This document shows, in pieces, positions 22,710 to 33,967 of a DNA stretch of 64,000 bases. Below the pieces are notes generated by a model. The model searched no databases, was not told where the DNA came from, and saw only the letters and a list, made by a program, of their open reading frames with translations. The position numbers and the translations under genes are program-made. The stretch is from Patellaria atrata CBS 101060 (Eukaryota; Ascomycota; Dothideomycetes; Patellariales; Patellariaceae), in the NCBI GenBank assembly GCA_010093705.1, contig MU006089.1:818011-882010 (forward strand). Reading direction: 5' to 3'. Positions within the stretch are counted from its first letter, which is position 1. Each line of letters begins with the position of its first letter.

Positions 22710-24118
22710 TCACTCGTCCAACCTCGGCACCTCAAACCTAAACTCCTCCTCCTCCCCAAGTACCCCATTCAAATCGCCCTTCCCAACCTTCACATCCTCA
22801 TCCCTCCCCATATCTAACCCGGCAAACCTATTCCTAACCCACTCCTCTTCCTCCTCGTCCTCAACCAAGCCCCACATATCCCTCTCCCTTGCCTCAAACT
22901 TCGCCGGCGTGATCGTGCTCGCACTCGACACCTTCCTCTGATGGACAGCATTCCCCGCGCCCGCAGCGCTCGCGGAGCGTTTATACCTCTCTGCAAACGC
23001 TCCGGTAAGCGGCTTTCGCAGCGAAGTCGATGCGGCGCGGCCGTGGGAGTAGCCGAGTGTGGTGCGTGAGGCGGCGGTCGCGGCATTATGGCGCATGCTT
23101 GACGGATTGGAGGGAGGGGCCGGGGTTGTCTTTTTGCGGGAGAGGGGAAGGGGGAGGGAAGGAAGTTTGGATTTGGAAGCTGTGGTTGGAGCGGCGAAGG
23201 AAGGGGTGCGTTTGTGGGCGAGTTGGGAGAGGGCGGTTGCGGCGGTGCGGGATGTGAGGGTTGGAGGGGCTTTGGAGTCGTCTTTGGGTGCGGTGACGGG
23301 ACGGTATGCGGTTTTGTCTTTGGGGGAGAGTGAAGCGGGTTTGGGCCATGTGGGCATGGAAGCTTCGTAGGATTGCATGATTAGGGCGTCCATTTCTGCG
23401 TCCAAGGCTGCTTTATTTTCTGCGTCTTTGCGGGCAGCGGCTTCTTCTTCATCTGAGTCGAGTTGGAAGTAGGCTTCGAAGATACCGCGGTTATAGTTTT
23501 CAGGGAGAAACATGGGAAAGTCCTTGTCTTTGGGCCATTCTTCGTCACTTGGGTAATCTGGAAGTGGAATTTCTGGAGGTGGACAGTACTCGACCTCGGG
23601 CTCCTCATCATCTGCTTCAAGCGGAGTAGGTTCTGGTTGAAAGATCTTGACTTTAGGGCGCTGTAGTCGAGGGCTTCTACTCTTTTGTTGTGACTTGTGG
23701 GGTCCTTTGTCGATGGTTAGGGGAGCGGGAGTCTGAAATGCTTTGGCTTTTGCATTCGTCGTTTTCACACCCAGAGGAGCACGAGTTCGAGGGCCTATTG
23801 AATCGTGAGCTCCTGAATTTTACTGAGAACAGTTATAACCATACCTGCGGGTGTTACGAAAGCACTTTTATCGAAATCGCCGCCCTTCTTCCCTCCCATC
23901 TGAACATTCTCATTGCCCTTGCCATTGGTCCTTAACACCGACTTTCCAGGCCGAAATATAGCATTCTCATCATTTAATGGAACCTTAAATGGAGTTTTCG
24001 GGGCCTTATTTCCTGGAGTCTTTGATCCAAAGCCTCTAATGGTTTGATTGAGAGGTTTCGATACTGCAGCTTGTTGCTGAGCATTGATGATGTTCTCCGT
24101 ATCTCGAGCGGAAAACAT
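22710..24118 (-). CDS. Uncharacterised fungal protein with KTTNAKAKAF motif (possibly securin-like)
   Basis: Exons 24118-23845 and 23794-22710 join in phase across a 50 bp intron to give 452 residues. The N-terminus reads MFSARDTENIINAQQQ and continues to KTPFKVPLNDENAIF; the junction creates FVTPAGPRTRAPLGVKTTNA, with KAKAFQTPAP next. An acidic middle (EVEYCPPPEIPLPDYPSDEE) and a Ser/Ala/Lys-rich, low-complexity second half follow. The arrangement of a basic degradation-signal-like N-terminus plus an acidic middle recalls fungal securins (separase inhibitors), and several RxxL sequences are present, but I see no decisive motif. Treat the securin idea as a guess; a conserved fungal protein of unknown function is the safe call. 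Confidence 0.7.
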
Positions 24119-24500
24119 GGTGAATTCAATGGCGGAGGGGAGCGCTACATTGATGTCTAGATGATGTTTGATTGTATTTCTTGAAGGTAGTGTTTGTGGT
24201 GTTGCATGATCGATGTCTGAGATAGTTGGAAGGTGTACTGATGAATGTTTTGTTGATTACCGTTGCTAAGGCCCGGCTAAACCGTGGGTGTTTAGGGTTT
24301 CTAGGCCTGCAAACGTTATTAACAACCGCTTTGGTGCGTGCACTGTCACCTTCTTTAGGTTGCAGCTGTCTATCAACTCAGACATTTCAAACACCTCGTC
24401 CCCGCTCAAGAACAACAACCTACCTACGAACTTTCTCTCCTCAACCTACCTGCATCACATTCAAAACAGAACATAGTTTTTTATGCCATCTGAAACACCC
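24119..24500. promoter_or_regulatory. Divergent intergenic region between the KTTNAKAK gene and tropomyosin
   Basis: This 382 bp stretch separates two genes transcribed away from each other and must hold both promoters. The tropomyosin-proximal half is CT-rich, as is common in fungal leaders. No specific factor site is claimed. Confidence 0.55.
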
Positions 24501-25217
24501 ATGGATCGTATCAAGGAGGTAAAGCTTTTTCAAAATTGACCCCTCCTACTGTTTATACACGCAGACTTGCCCCACCCCCTTAATCGTCGTCCTTTCATGC
24601 CACAACAGTACCCCAACAAATTGGTTTCTCCGTTGACTAACAATGACTTTCACAGCGTATGAATGCTCTCCGCCTCGAGGCCGACGAATCTGCCGCTAGG
24701 GTAGATGAGCTCGCTGCTAAAGTCAAAACCCTTGAGCAAGAAACCCTCTCCAAGGAGCAAGAAATCACATCCCTCTCACACAGGAACCAGCTTCTCGAAG
24801 CCGAGGTAGAGAAGCTTGAGAACAACATCAAGGATGCAAAGAACGAGTTAGGTGACTCCAGAAGCGCCAACACCCAAGTCGAAACTCTACAGCGAAGGCT
24901 TCAGCTGCTCGAGGAGGAGGCGGAGGAAGCAGATAAGAACCTCAGAGAAGCAAACGAGAAGTGAGCAGATCTCGCTCTGATGTTATGCTTCAACATGTGT
25001 ACACGCAGTTCGTACCGACTACTACATGATACTAACCGTTGTTGCCTATTACAGGCTTCGCTTGACCGACGTGAAATCCGGCCACTACGAACGCAAGGTG
25101 GCAGCTCTCGAGCAGGAACGAGACCAGTGGGAGCAGAAGTATGAGGAGATGTCACAGAAGTATAATAAGACGAAGAAGGAATTGGACGATTTCGTTGCCG
25201 AAATTGGTAATATCTGA
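24501..25217 (+). CDS. TPM1: Tropomyosin
   Basis: The product is the actin-cable-binding coiled coil that stabilises formin-made filaments in polarity and cytokinesis. Exons are 24501-24518, 24656-24960 and 25055-25217, in phase, for 161 residues, the same length as fission yeast Cdc8. The start MDRIKE-RMNALRLEADESA is typical; the first exon codes only six residues, as often seen in fungal tropomyosin genes. An in-frame ATG at 24483 would add six residues (MPSETP) but does not fit the family start. The whole protein is one continuous heptad-repeat coiled coil, for example LEAEVEKLENNIKDAKNEL and LQLLEEEAEEADKNL. It ends DDFVAEIGNI. The N-terminal Met-Asp makes it a NatB substrate; a NatB subunit gene lies at 55-58 kb. 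Confidence 0.96.
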
Positions 25218-25450
25218 GGAAGTTTCTGCTTTGGACAAAGTATGGATGGAAACAAGGGGCGTGCTCTTCAAGAATGTTGATACCTGGGCCTGGCTCTAGA
25301 ACTATGATACTTGGGGTAATTGTTAGCGATCTTTTCGTTGCTTTGCCTCTATTATTCGTGATATAGGCAACGTCATTTCCTTCACGGTTACATCCACTCT
25401 CAGCCAGTGCTCACTGAGGTATCCGTTACGTCTGCGTTCGTGCAGCACGG

Positions 25451-26185
25451 TCAACCTCGGCGCGCCTGCGCCTGTTTTCTATTCTTCTCCCGCTGCTTAA
25501 ATCTAGTAACCTGCCTCTCCGCCTTACTCTCATACCTAAACTTCTTCTTTTTCATCTTCGGCTTTTCAGCCTTCGGTCTCTCCTTCGTCCACTCACGCTT
25601 CTTTCCAGAAGCCTTATCACCCTTCTCAGTCGTCTTTGGAATCCCATCCTCATCCTCATCTTCGGTATCATCCTCCCCATCTCCACCATTCCCCACCTTC
25701 CGAAACCCTTCCCTCGTAATATCCACCGCCTCAATCGTGACCGTAGCAAATTTATCCTCATCAACATACTCCTCCTCCCGATCCACGATCTCGGGCTCCT
25801 GAAACCCATCCCACTCCTCTCCATCCCCACCCTCTTCCTCCTCATCCTCCTCCTCATCCTCCACACCAACAGCCTTCTTCAACAACGCCTCGACCTCCTC
25901 AACGTGTTTTTCCAGATCCGCCTTCCTCTGCTCCCGCAACTATAAACCCGTTAGTAACTCAACCCTCGCACAACCATAAAATGGAAAGAAACATACCTCC
26001 CGCCGCTCCCTCACCCGTTCCTTCCTCTCCCTCTTCGCAGCCTCCTCCTGTGCCCGGCTGATGCGCGCCACCTTCCGCTTGTGGAATCCGGAGAGCCAGT
26101 CCTGCCGCGCCGTGTCGTCGAAGTCGATGCTTTCTACTTTCTGCGCTTTGGGGAGTGGCTTGAGACGTTTGCGGGGGGGTGGCAT
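25451..26185 (-). CDS. RRP17: Ribosomal RNA-processing protein 17 (Nol12/Nop25 family)
   Basis: The product is a nucleolar 5'-3' exonuclease-type factor needed for 60S subunit maturation. Exon 1 is 26185-25997 (MPPPRKRLKPLPKAQKVE) and exon 2 is 25939-25451; the 57 bp intron lies between complete codons. The product has 225 residues. The family core is IDFDDTARQDWLSGFHKRK followed by RISRAQEEAAKRERKERVRERREL-REQRKADLEKHVEEVE, a long basic helix. A Glu/Asp-rich middle and a Lys/Arg-rich tail ending KQREKNRKQAQARRG fit a nucleolar protein. Frames that begin further upstream lack family similarity. The promoter side abuts the tandem repeat array that begins near 26455. Confidence 0.9.
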
Positions 26186-26454
26186 TGTGCGTGGTTTGAA
26201 ATTCTGGTAGGAGTGTGGGGTTTCGGGTTTTCTTTTGGAGGATGAGAGGAGGGGATTGAGGTGTAGTGGTGCGATCTTGGGTTGGAGCTGTGTATTCTTG
26301 ACGAATTGAGAGCCGGGAAGAATTGAGGAAAGTTTCGATGCCCTGCATATGCAGGTGGAGAAAAGGTTTCGCCGATGAAGCGTGAGATCCGCGGGGGTTG
26401 AATGGCTGTGTTTGGGTTGTTTGCAAGAGTTCTTGTGAGTACGTAGTTGTATAA

Positions 26455-27615
26455 AAACTCGACATTTTTTTTGGTCTTTTCTCAATTTTGAGTAGATTAG
26501 TAATTGAAACGGTTATTCGAGATCGCGAGAAGATATCTTGAAGATTCATGTGCGATATGATATTTTGGATATGAAGTGTTGGAGTTCAGTTTCCCTTGAT
26601 CGCACGGACTATATTCGAAAGCTTGGCATAAATTGTGGTAAACTCTCGTCAGGACATGGTCTTGAACGGCAACATTTTTTTTGGTCTTTACTCAATATTG
26701 AGTTTTGAGTAATTCACACGATTATTTGAGATCACGATCAAAAATCTCGAAGGTCCATGTGCGATATGATATTTTGGATAGGAAGTGTTGAAGCTCAGTT
26801 TTCTCTAAATCCCCGTCCAATCACCTGCAGTATCAAGGCGTGATGTGTGAACGCACGGGCCATATTCGATATCTTGGCATAAAGTAGATATCAATAATAC
26901 GTTCTTAAAACACTTGATTTTTTTTTTTAGTTTTTGCTCAATATCTGGTATATGAGCAAATGACACGATTTTTCGAGATCACGATGAAAAATATCGCAGA
27001 TGCGTGTGTGATATAATATTTTGGATAGGAAAAGTTTCAGTTTCAGTGAAAAAGAGTTGCGTGCGCACACGGACCACCTGGGCCATGCACAAAATCTTAG
27101 CACAAGTTAACCGAGACTGGATATCACCTCAGTATCCGTTCTTAAACACTCGATTTTTTTATTTGATCTTTGCTTAATATTCGATATATGGTTAATTAAC
27201 CCGATTATCTAGGATCACGACCAGAAAATGTCGAAGATTCATGTGCGGTAAAAGTATTTTGGATAGGAAAATTTGGAACTTCAGTTTCTATTTATATTCC
27301 CATCAGTATCGCACCTGAAATGGAAATCGTGCGGATGCACAGGCCATACCCGAAATCTTGGCATAAATCAGATATCCAGGCGCAAATATAGGTTCTCAAA
27401 TGCACCAATTTTTTTTAGTCCCTTGCTTCACGGCTGGTACAGGAGTGCTGAAACATAGTTATCTGAGATCGCGGTAGAAAAAAATCTTGAAAATTCATGT
27501 GCGATATGAATTTTTGGGATATTGAAATTTAGTTTCACTTTAAGGAAATCAGACGTGAACAAAGATCGCGTGAACGCGCGAGCCATATCCAAAATCTTGG
27601 CATGAAAAATGTTAT
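26455..27615 (+). repeat. Five-copy tandem array of a 0.21-0.26 kb repeat
   Basis: Five diverged units lie head to tail. Each has a T-run followed by GGTCTTTGCTCAATAT-like sequence (T-runs begin near 26464, 26674, 26914, 27153 and 27407). A block like ACGATTATTTGAGATCACGA follows, then the core TGCGATATGATATTTTGGAT with near matches starting near 26551, 26760, 27008, 27244 and 27500. A closing block GCCATATTCGAAATCTTGGC completes the unit. Spacing between units is about 209, 248, 236 and 256 bp, so units have gained or lost sequence outside the cores. No long frame runs through them. The array fills the space between the RRP17 start and the 3' end of the GH79 gene. A diverged single copy lies inverted at about 41540-41740. 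Confidence 0.88.
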
Positions 27616-27734
27616 AACGAAAGAGACCTTATTACAAAGTAAGATGGGAACTCTATAAATGGTTTCTTCATCAAAATGGATATCCTTTGAATTACAGGAC
27701 ACATATATACCGCAGTACTACTATTACCCTGCAT

Positions 27735-29473
27735 CTAATACTTCCCACCACACGGCAAATTTATCATCGCCGCACTCGAATCCGGCACCTGCACCGTCAC
27801 GAAACCCGTCTGTCCAATATACTCGATTCCCCCTGTGCTCACGTTCCCCAACAGCACCGGCTTCCCATTCTCCAGCTCGTAATTGTAACTATACCCATCC
27901 CACGTAATCCCCGTAATCGCATCACTCCCGTTCGCCATGAGCCTATTCACGATTCCGACCCCCGAGCAATTCGTCGGCACCGAAAACGTGTATTCCGAAT
28001 AGGGACGGGACTTAGCTGTGGCGCCGGCCGTGTAGTTGTACGACTGCATATTGATCACCATGATACGCTTGAGGACCCTGTTTTCGTAAGCGGCATAGGC
28101 CGCTTCGGTATCCTTCTCCATCACGATGTGCCTGACCTGGACTTTGTTCTTGACTAAGTTTCCTAGGAATGCAGCGACGGCGATACTGCCGTAATACGGC
28201 GCTTTGGTACCCTTAGGCACGTCCTTGGTGTCTATGGGCTGCCATGCTGCGTAGCGGTAGTTGGTCCCTTGGTGCATGTACACGGCTTGGATATCGTTGC
28301 TTGCACAGTACAAGTTGAAATCGACGCCCCAGAGAGCTGCTCCGAAGCTGTTGGAGAGGCCTGGGCGTCCTTGATTGTACAGTGAGTTTGTCTCGCCGAG
28401 GATGAAGGGTAGGCCGTAGGGGCGGAGTTGGTTCTTGACAGCGACTTGCTTGTTCACGCTGTTCATTGTGGAAGCGTGGTTCATGAGGGTTCCTTGAAGG
28501 GTTACGCCGGGCTGGGTGGCACCGCCGATATAGCTAGACCAGATTAGCGGAGTCCTGAAAGGGGTAATTTCGGACTGTACTTGTGAGATGATATCAAAGC
28601 GATATTTTCATCATCAGTCAACCCACTTTGGAATGTCTTGAGCGGCTTCAAGCTGTTGCTCACTCCAGCAAAAGATGGAGCCATCCAGTTTGTACCAACG
28701 AGTTCGGGGCAAGCTTGTGCTACAGCACGATCTACAGCCCTTGTTCCATCAAACCATTCCTTCACATAGTCCGCTTCGGTCCAGCTCGAAGGCCTCACAA
28801 TTCCTTGGGCAGAGGTCTTGAACAGGTCAGGCTCATTGCCTAGTTCCCAATACAGTAGTCTACCACCACTTAAAGCTTTGCAAGCAAGAGCAGCAGTCGC
28901 AAGGAGTGTCTTGCGTCCCACAGTACCGTTCTTCCCAAGATTGAAACCATGAACGTATCTGGTATTGGTAAAAGTTCGATAAGACTCAAAGTAGGACGGT
29001 CCAATAGTAAGATCATACGGATAGTCCGGAGATCTAGAAGGTATTACGATCCCTCTCGTAGCTGTCGGAAGCTCAGCATCATAAAGTGCATAGTCTCTAT
29101 TCTCGTTAAGGGGGAACCAGCTGCGTCGACTCTTTACTTACTGTGTGTTCCCTCCAACGCGGATATTTGGTTTCGACCCACTCAACGCTGCAATATTGTT
29201 CAGAAGATTCTCGGAAAATGTGTTTGGTTGTGACAAGTTTCCTGCGAAGTCTGGAAAAAAGGCGAACTCGATTGAATATGAAACAAATGATGGTAAGACT
29301 GTAACACTTGCTCCCTCTGCATTGCCAGGCACAGATATTTTCTTCCCTGTGGGCGTTGGGACCGGCTGAAGATGTCCACTAAGAAAGCTTTCTGTGGCTG
29401 GAAGTGCATGCACGAGTGCAGCGTAAAGAGTACATGAGCTCCAAAGAGGCCAAAAGGATCGAAGAGACTTCAT
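27735..29473 (-). CDS. Secreted glycoside hydrolase family 79 enzyme (beta-glucuronidase-like)
   Basis: The product is a secreted retaining glycosidase of family GH79; fungal members remove glucuronate or 4-O-methylglucuronate from glycans such as arabinogalactan. Exons are 29473-29142, 29096-28581 and 28533-27735; introns of 45 and 47 bp join in phase to give 548 residues. The signal peptide is MKSLRSFWPLWSSCTLYAAL plus VHALPA. The domain starts at SYSIEFAFFPDFAGN and includes the junction GGNTQDYALYDA. The acid/base Glu is in YWELGNEPD (about residue 199) and the nucleophile in FILGETNS (about residue 330). The second junction restores SSHNYIGGATQPGVTLQG. A beta-sandwich C-terminal part ends NLPCGGKY. 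Substrate specificity is an inference from family. Confidence 0.93.
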
Positions 29474-30050
29474 CGTCTTGTCACAATAAACACGGAGCTC
29501 TGCAAGTCGAGCTGCTGCACCAGCCAATAAAAGGCGACAAGACTATGTAGAACGACTAAAACGATAGTGCTCTTCACTCACTCCCTTCTATTCTCTTATT
29601 GTGATGTTACCAATTTACCTACCTTTCCTTGCTCCCTTTATAATTATATTTCGGCAGTAAAATAAGTTGCGAATAAGTCAAATTACTCAGTACAACCTCC
29701 CCGCATTTCCATGGAAGGATAAATTGCCTGCATCCCCAATTCTATGCTGTGCATATATGCGGAGTACGAAGCGGCCCCTGTGGATGCGCTGCAAATATCA
29801 GCCGAGACCATCTTTTCGCCCATATAATTCACCGTTTACTGTTTTAGATCTCTTTCTTGGTAATTGAAACCTGCAGTTAGCTACTACGCGGCACTTCTTT
29901 TTGTAAGTTCACGGAATACTACCGCAGCTATTTGTCACACAGAACTGTATACTTTGAACAACCGTACTACCGCTGGAAGCATATTTTACTACTTGACGGG
30001 CGGAGTCGTCGCCATTTTCCTAGAAATGCAAGACAGTGTCTTTAAAAGGG
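29474..30050. other. Intergenic, no gene seen
   Basis: About 575 bp between two minus-strand genes, moderately AT-rich, with only short chance frames. It includes the GH79 promoter. Confidence 0.5.
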
Positions 30051-33000
30051 TCAAAACTTGTATTTAGGACAGACCATAGTACCGTAAACCCAGTTCCACA
30101 GTTTTCGAAAGTACTTCTCGTCCAGAGGCCGCAGGTTGGCGATGGCGGGTGTCACCTCCACGGTTCGAGATAGAGAAAATACCGGACGGCGTTCGTCACC
30201 CGACGGAGTATCTGTATCCTCTCTCTGTCCGTATGCATCATTCCAAAGTCCATAAAGTTTAAGTGACGGATGATCTGATGTTGACTTGTGCGCCTCTGCT
30301 AACGCTTCAAGCCAATCTGCAGGGGTAACGATTTCAAATCTTTCTTGCGTCTGCAGCCAGTGCAGAAAATCCATCCAGTCAGGCGACGGCTCTTGGTTCA
30401 GAATATGATAGATTTTCGCGTTTTGTTTCAATTCATCGTTTTGACTTGTGGCTGATGTTGCCTGTATAATAGCTGTAGATGCAGTATCAACCGGTAACCA
30501 GTCCAGTGGCTGGTTCACTAGAGCGGGAAGTTTCCCGGTTAGCCTAACCGTACTTAACATCAACGGCCAAGCTTCTTTTTCATTCCAAATTCCACGTTTT
30601 GTATCACCGGATAGTTGCCCAACCCGGAAGATGAATACATGCCCTCGTAATCTGGTTTTCTTATGAGCAGAGAAACATATCTGTTCTGCTACCCATTTGG
30701 ACCTTGAATACCCTAGTGATGAGGCTGCCGAAGGATCTTGCGAAATTTCCTCCCGTATTTGTTGCTTTTCTTGGTTTCGAATTACACTTGCTATGGATGA
30801 GCAGTAACAGAATTTTGGCGGCGTTTTCCTAGGCGATCTGAGGGCGAGATTGATAAGATTTCGAACACCTGATGTTGCTGCATTAGCTCGTTTCCTATTA
30901 TCAAAGAAACATTTACCCACCAGCGATATTATCTCTCACAAAACTCCGTAACCGAAGCCGAAAATTGACTGTCCAGGCTACATGCATAATGATAGTGGCT
31001 TCGTGGACAACCTTTTCGTATACTTGAGGCGAGAGACCAAGATTAACTTCACTTAGTTCGGCTTGTAGTACGATAATCTTATCGTTGATCGGGTTTCGAC
31101 CGTCTAGACCTCTGAACCCTTTGCTTTTCAATGCTTTATTAATTCGTTCTTTTGCCGCGTGAGCGTCTGCTCCGCGAACGAAACAATAAATTCTCGAGAT
31201 TTTATTCGAGCGGCGGTAGATATCCAGGATATGTGATCCCAAAGCTCCAGTAGCCCCAGTCAACACCTAAGGTGAGGTTAGTAACCGGTATCCTGAGGAC
31301 GTGCGAATACTTACAACAACATCACATATGTCCCCATCCTGGAAATCATCCATTTCAATATGGTTATAGATCGCAGAGTCAAACGTGCCGAACTGATCTA
31401 CAAGATTAAGCATGAGTTGGCCCTCATCGTCAACGGGATCTCGAGACCCATCTCGAGTTCTCCGAAAGTAATTCACCAGTCTAGTTTAGATAAGCGTTGC
31501 GCTTGAAACTTGGGAACTTATGGCTTTTGGCATACTCTGAGATCGTTCCGCAGTCCTCAACAATTGTGAGTGGTAGCTCGTTAGCTTTCTCTGGAAGTAG
31601 CTATATCTCGTCGTTAAATCAATTCATATAAGACCAAAGATTAGATTATAAATGAGAACATACTTCTCTTAGTCGATGTCTTACTTGCATACAAGCAATA
31701 GAATCGATTCCATACGAAAATAGGTCATCTTCCATTGATAGTGGGCCTCGTTGCGGAATTATCGACTCAATGATTTGTAAAATGGAGTTCTCAAGGCGTT
31801 GGTCATCAAGGGTGTTTGCTGTACATTGACTAGGGGTCGAATATGCTGCTTCAATCACTTGCGAGTACTTCTCTAAAGCCATGTTTCTCAAAACTGTACC
31901 TTTGCTGCTTTTCTCTAATGCATTATCAAGGTATGACATTGGTATTAGCATGTCCATGGGGATTTGCGCGTGTGATTGGCTTTCACTGTTCAGTCTTTCT
32001 ATAACAGGTTTCAAGCGAGCAAGGAGCTCTGCGTTCTTGAGATGAGCAGATTTCTCTGATCGGAAAAGAAGTGCGCCTGGGAATGGCTTATCGCTTCCAA
32101 ATATCAGCACATCGGCGACCTCCTCAGAAGCTGCAATAGCTGATTCCAGGGGCGCGGGGTCAAACTTCTTCCCGGTGAGGAGGGTCAATTGTGAGTCGGC
32201 GCGAGAGTGATAAATCCATGCATTTGGAATCCGGGTGTGAGCTTTAAAGAGGTCTGATGTTGCGAAAGATCCATCCGGACGGTTCTTTTTCGCCTATGAT
32301 GAATCAGTTACTTGGGCCGGAGAATTCTGTTTACTTCACATTACCATATATGGCCACTTAGGCATGACGATGAGCTCCGAGGTGCCATCACACCGTTCTT
32401 CAAATTTGAGAACATCAGGAATACAAAAGTTACGTAAATATTGCCATTCCTGATCTCGTCTATAATCCCGATGAGACGAGAGTAGAAAGCCACATTCAGC
32501 ACTCCCAAATCGTGATACAAGATTAACGCCTTTCACAATAAGTCTATCACCTGTTTCACGTGGTAGGGCGGCACCTCCTACGCCAACAATATCCATGGCC
32601 TCGAGATACCGAACCCCATCATCGTCGTCCTCTAGAACTTGCAAAACGTAAGGAACTGAAGAGAAATATTTGATAGGGTACATCATCTCGGCTCCGTTAC
32701 ATGCAGACGCAGCTTGTAGACAACGCACGATATTCCTAGCTGTTATTGGCATATTTTTGCCGGGGAAAAGCCAGATTAGTGAGTCGCTTGTCCATGCTCT
32801 GAATAGGTCTGCAATACCACCATGATATAGAGGTGTTGTTGTGAACGTTGCCTTACGGCTATTGCGGAAATGGGGTAGCACACCGACTCCAGCACTGTGC
32901 GTCTGAGGTATTGGTTTCGGTAGACCTGTGGAGGTACCCGAAGTGTGGTGGATGTATGCAATGGCTGTAGAGTCTATTTCAGGGGAGGCAACTATGGCCT

Positions 33001-33559
33001 CTACGGTAGAGCGAGCGAGTTCCAAGATCTCCCGATTATCCAAGATTTCTCCAATGGAATGAAGGTTGAGCTCAGTACTTGACTGTGTGAACATGCTAGC
33101 TGCTGCTGCTTTGACCTGCGCATTATAGATATCATCGTAGAAAACATCAGATACATTACAGGTGTTACAAAGGTGACTAATAGCTGAGGGCTGGCATTGG
33201 GGCGCGAGAATTAAGACAGGATGGCCCAATCGCATCAGGGCAAGCCACACAAAAAGAAACTCAGGGGTACTGCGACATAGTAAAGCTACAGTCTGTCCTT
33301 GTGACGCACTTCCACGCATTTGTTTCAATAAAACGTCTGCTATGTTCTGAGAAGCATTGAATACGTCAAGGAAAGTTAGGATGTGGTGATGCCACAGTTT
33401 AGAAGGGTCAGAGTGTGCTTCAATGAAACCAACAGCCGGTTGATTCCCGATATCTGTTGCCTGGGTATCGATGAAATGATTGATGGATTTGAAATCAGGA
33501 CGTGTTTTATTGAGGGCAGCTGCTTGACCCAGCGTACAGACGAAGTAATTGGTATCCAT
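30051..33559 (-). CDS. NRPS-like adenylate-forming reductase (A-T-R)
   Basis: The enzyme should activate a carboxylic acid with ATP, load it on a carrier domain and release it by NADPH reduction as an aldehyde or alcohol. Exons are 33559-32345, 32293-31664, 31600-31536, 31480-31315, 31266-30921 and 30877-30051; all five short introns join in phase for 1082 residues. Adenylation domain: A3 loop AYIHHTSGTSTGLPKPI (about residues 201-217) and A5 RFGSAECG (about 350). Carrier: LFSYGIDSIACMQVRHRL, with the phosphopantetheine Ser near residue 603. Reductase: VLTGATGALGSHIL (about 693) and the YSRSK catalytic pair (Tyr about 864, Lys about 868). There is no condensation domain. The substrate is unknown. 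It shares a 408 bp divergent region with ATG5. Confidence 0.93.
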
Positions 33560-33967
33560 GGAGAACAGATGTTAGGACTTGAAGTGAATAGAAACTGGGA
33601 AGGTGAAAAGGATAGAGAGAAAAAAGAGAAGACTCCCATATACTATACCTTAATTGTGTTCTTGAGGCCATCTCGGTTCTCCTCGCTCATCTACATCTGC
33701 TTTACCTTGTTGTTGTCGTCACGAGCGAACAAGATGGGAGATGAGAGTGGAGCCAGGGGTTTCTACGGAAGTACATACAATACGGTACACCAGGTACAAC
33801 CTAATACAGTAGGATTACGTAAGAATGCACGACCCCAGTATCTCATCCCACCTATCCAAGGCTTAGATTCTACAGAAAATCGCGGGTGTACCTTTAATCA
33901 TGCTAATACTGTTTTCTTATTATCGACCAAGAAGTTTTCAGTCCGAAGAACTGTGGAGCCCTCCGCG
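33560..33967. promoter_or_regulatory. Divergent intergenic region, NRPS-like reductase and ATG5
   Basis: The two genes start 408 bp apart in opposite directions, so both promoters must lie here. The ATG5 side has an in-frame open stretch upstream of the chosen ATG that shows no ATG5 similarity. No specific binding site is claimed. Confidence 0.6.

Noticed and set aside
22814-23370. Several open frames overlapping the KTTNAKAK gene on both strands
   Set aside because: They are by-products of the biased composition of the real coding exon, and the strand with conserved motifs is clear.
24483-24500. Six-residue N-terminal extension of tropomyosin (MPSETP)
   Set aside because: It is in frame but would remove the conserved Met-Asp start used across fungal tropomyosins; it probably belongs to the leader.
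25959-26549. Upstream-extended RRP17 N-terminus
   Set aside because: The extension reads into the promoter and the first repeat unit and lacks family similarity; MPPPRKRLKPLPKAQKVE at 26185 is the conserved start.
33383-33967. N-terminal extension of ATG5
   Set aside because: The frame is open upstream, but it overlaps the start of the divergent reductase gene and shows no ATG5 similarity; MTSQADLGRLQKKIWDG fits the family start.
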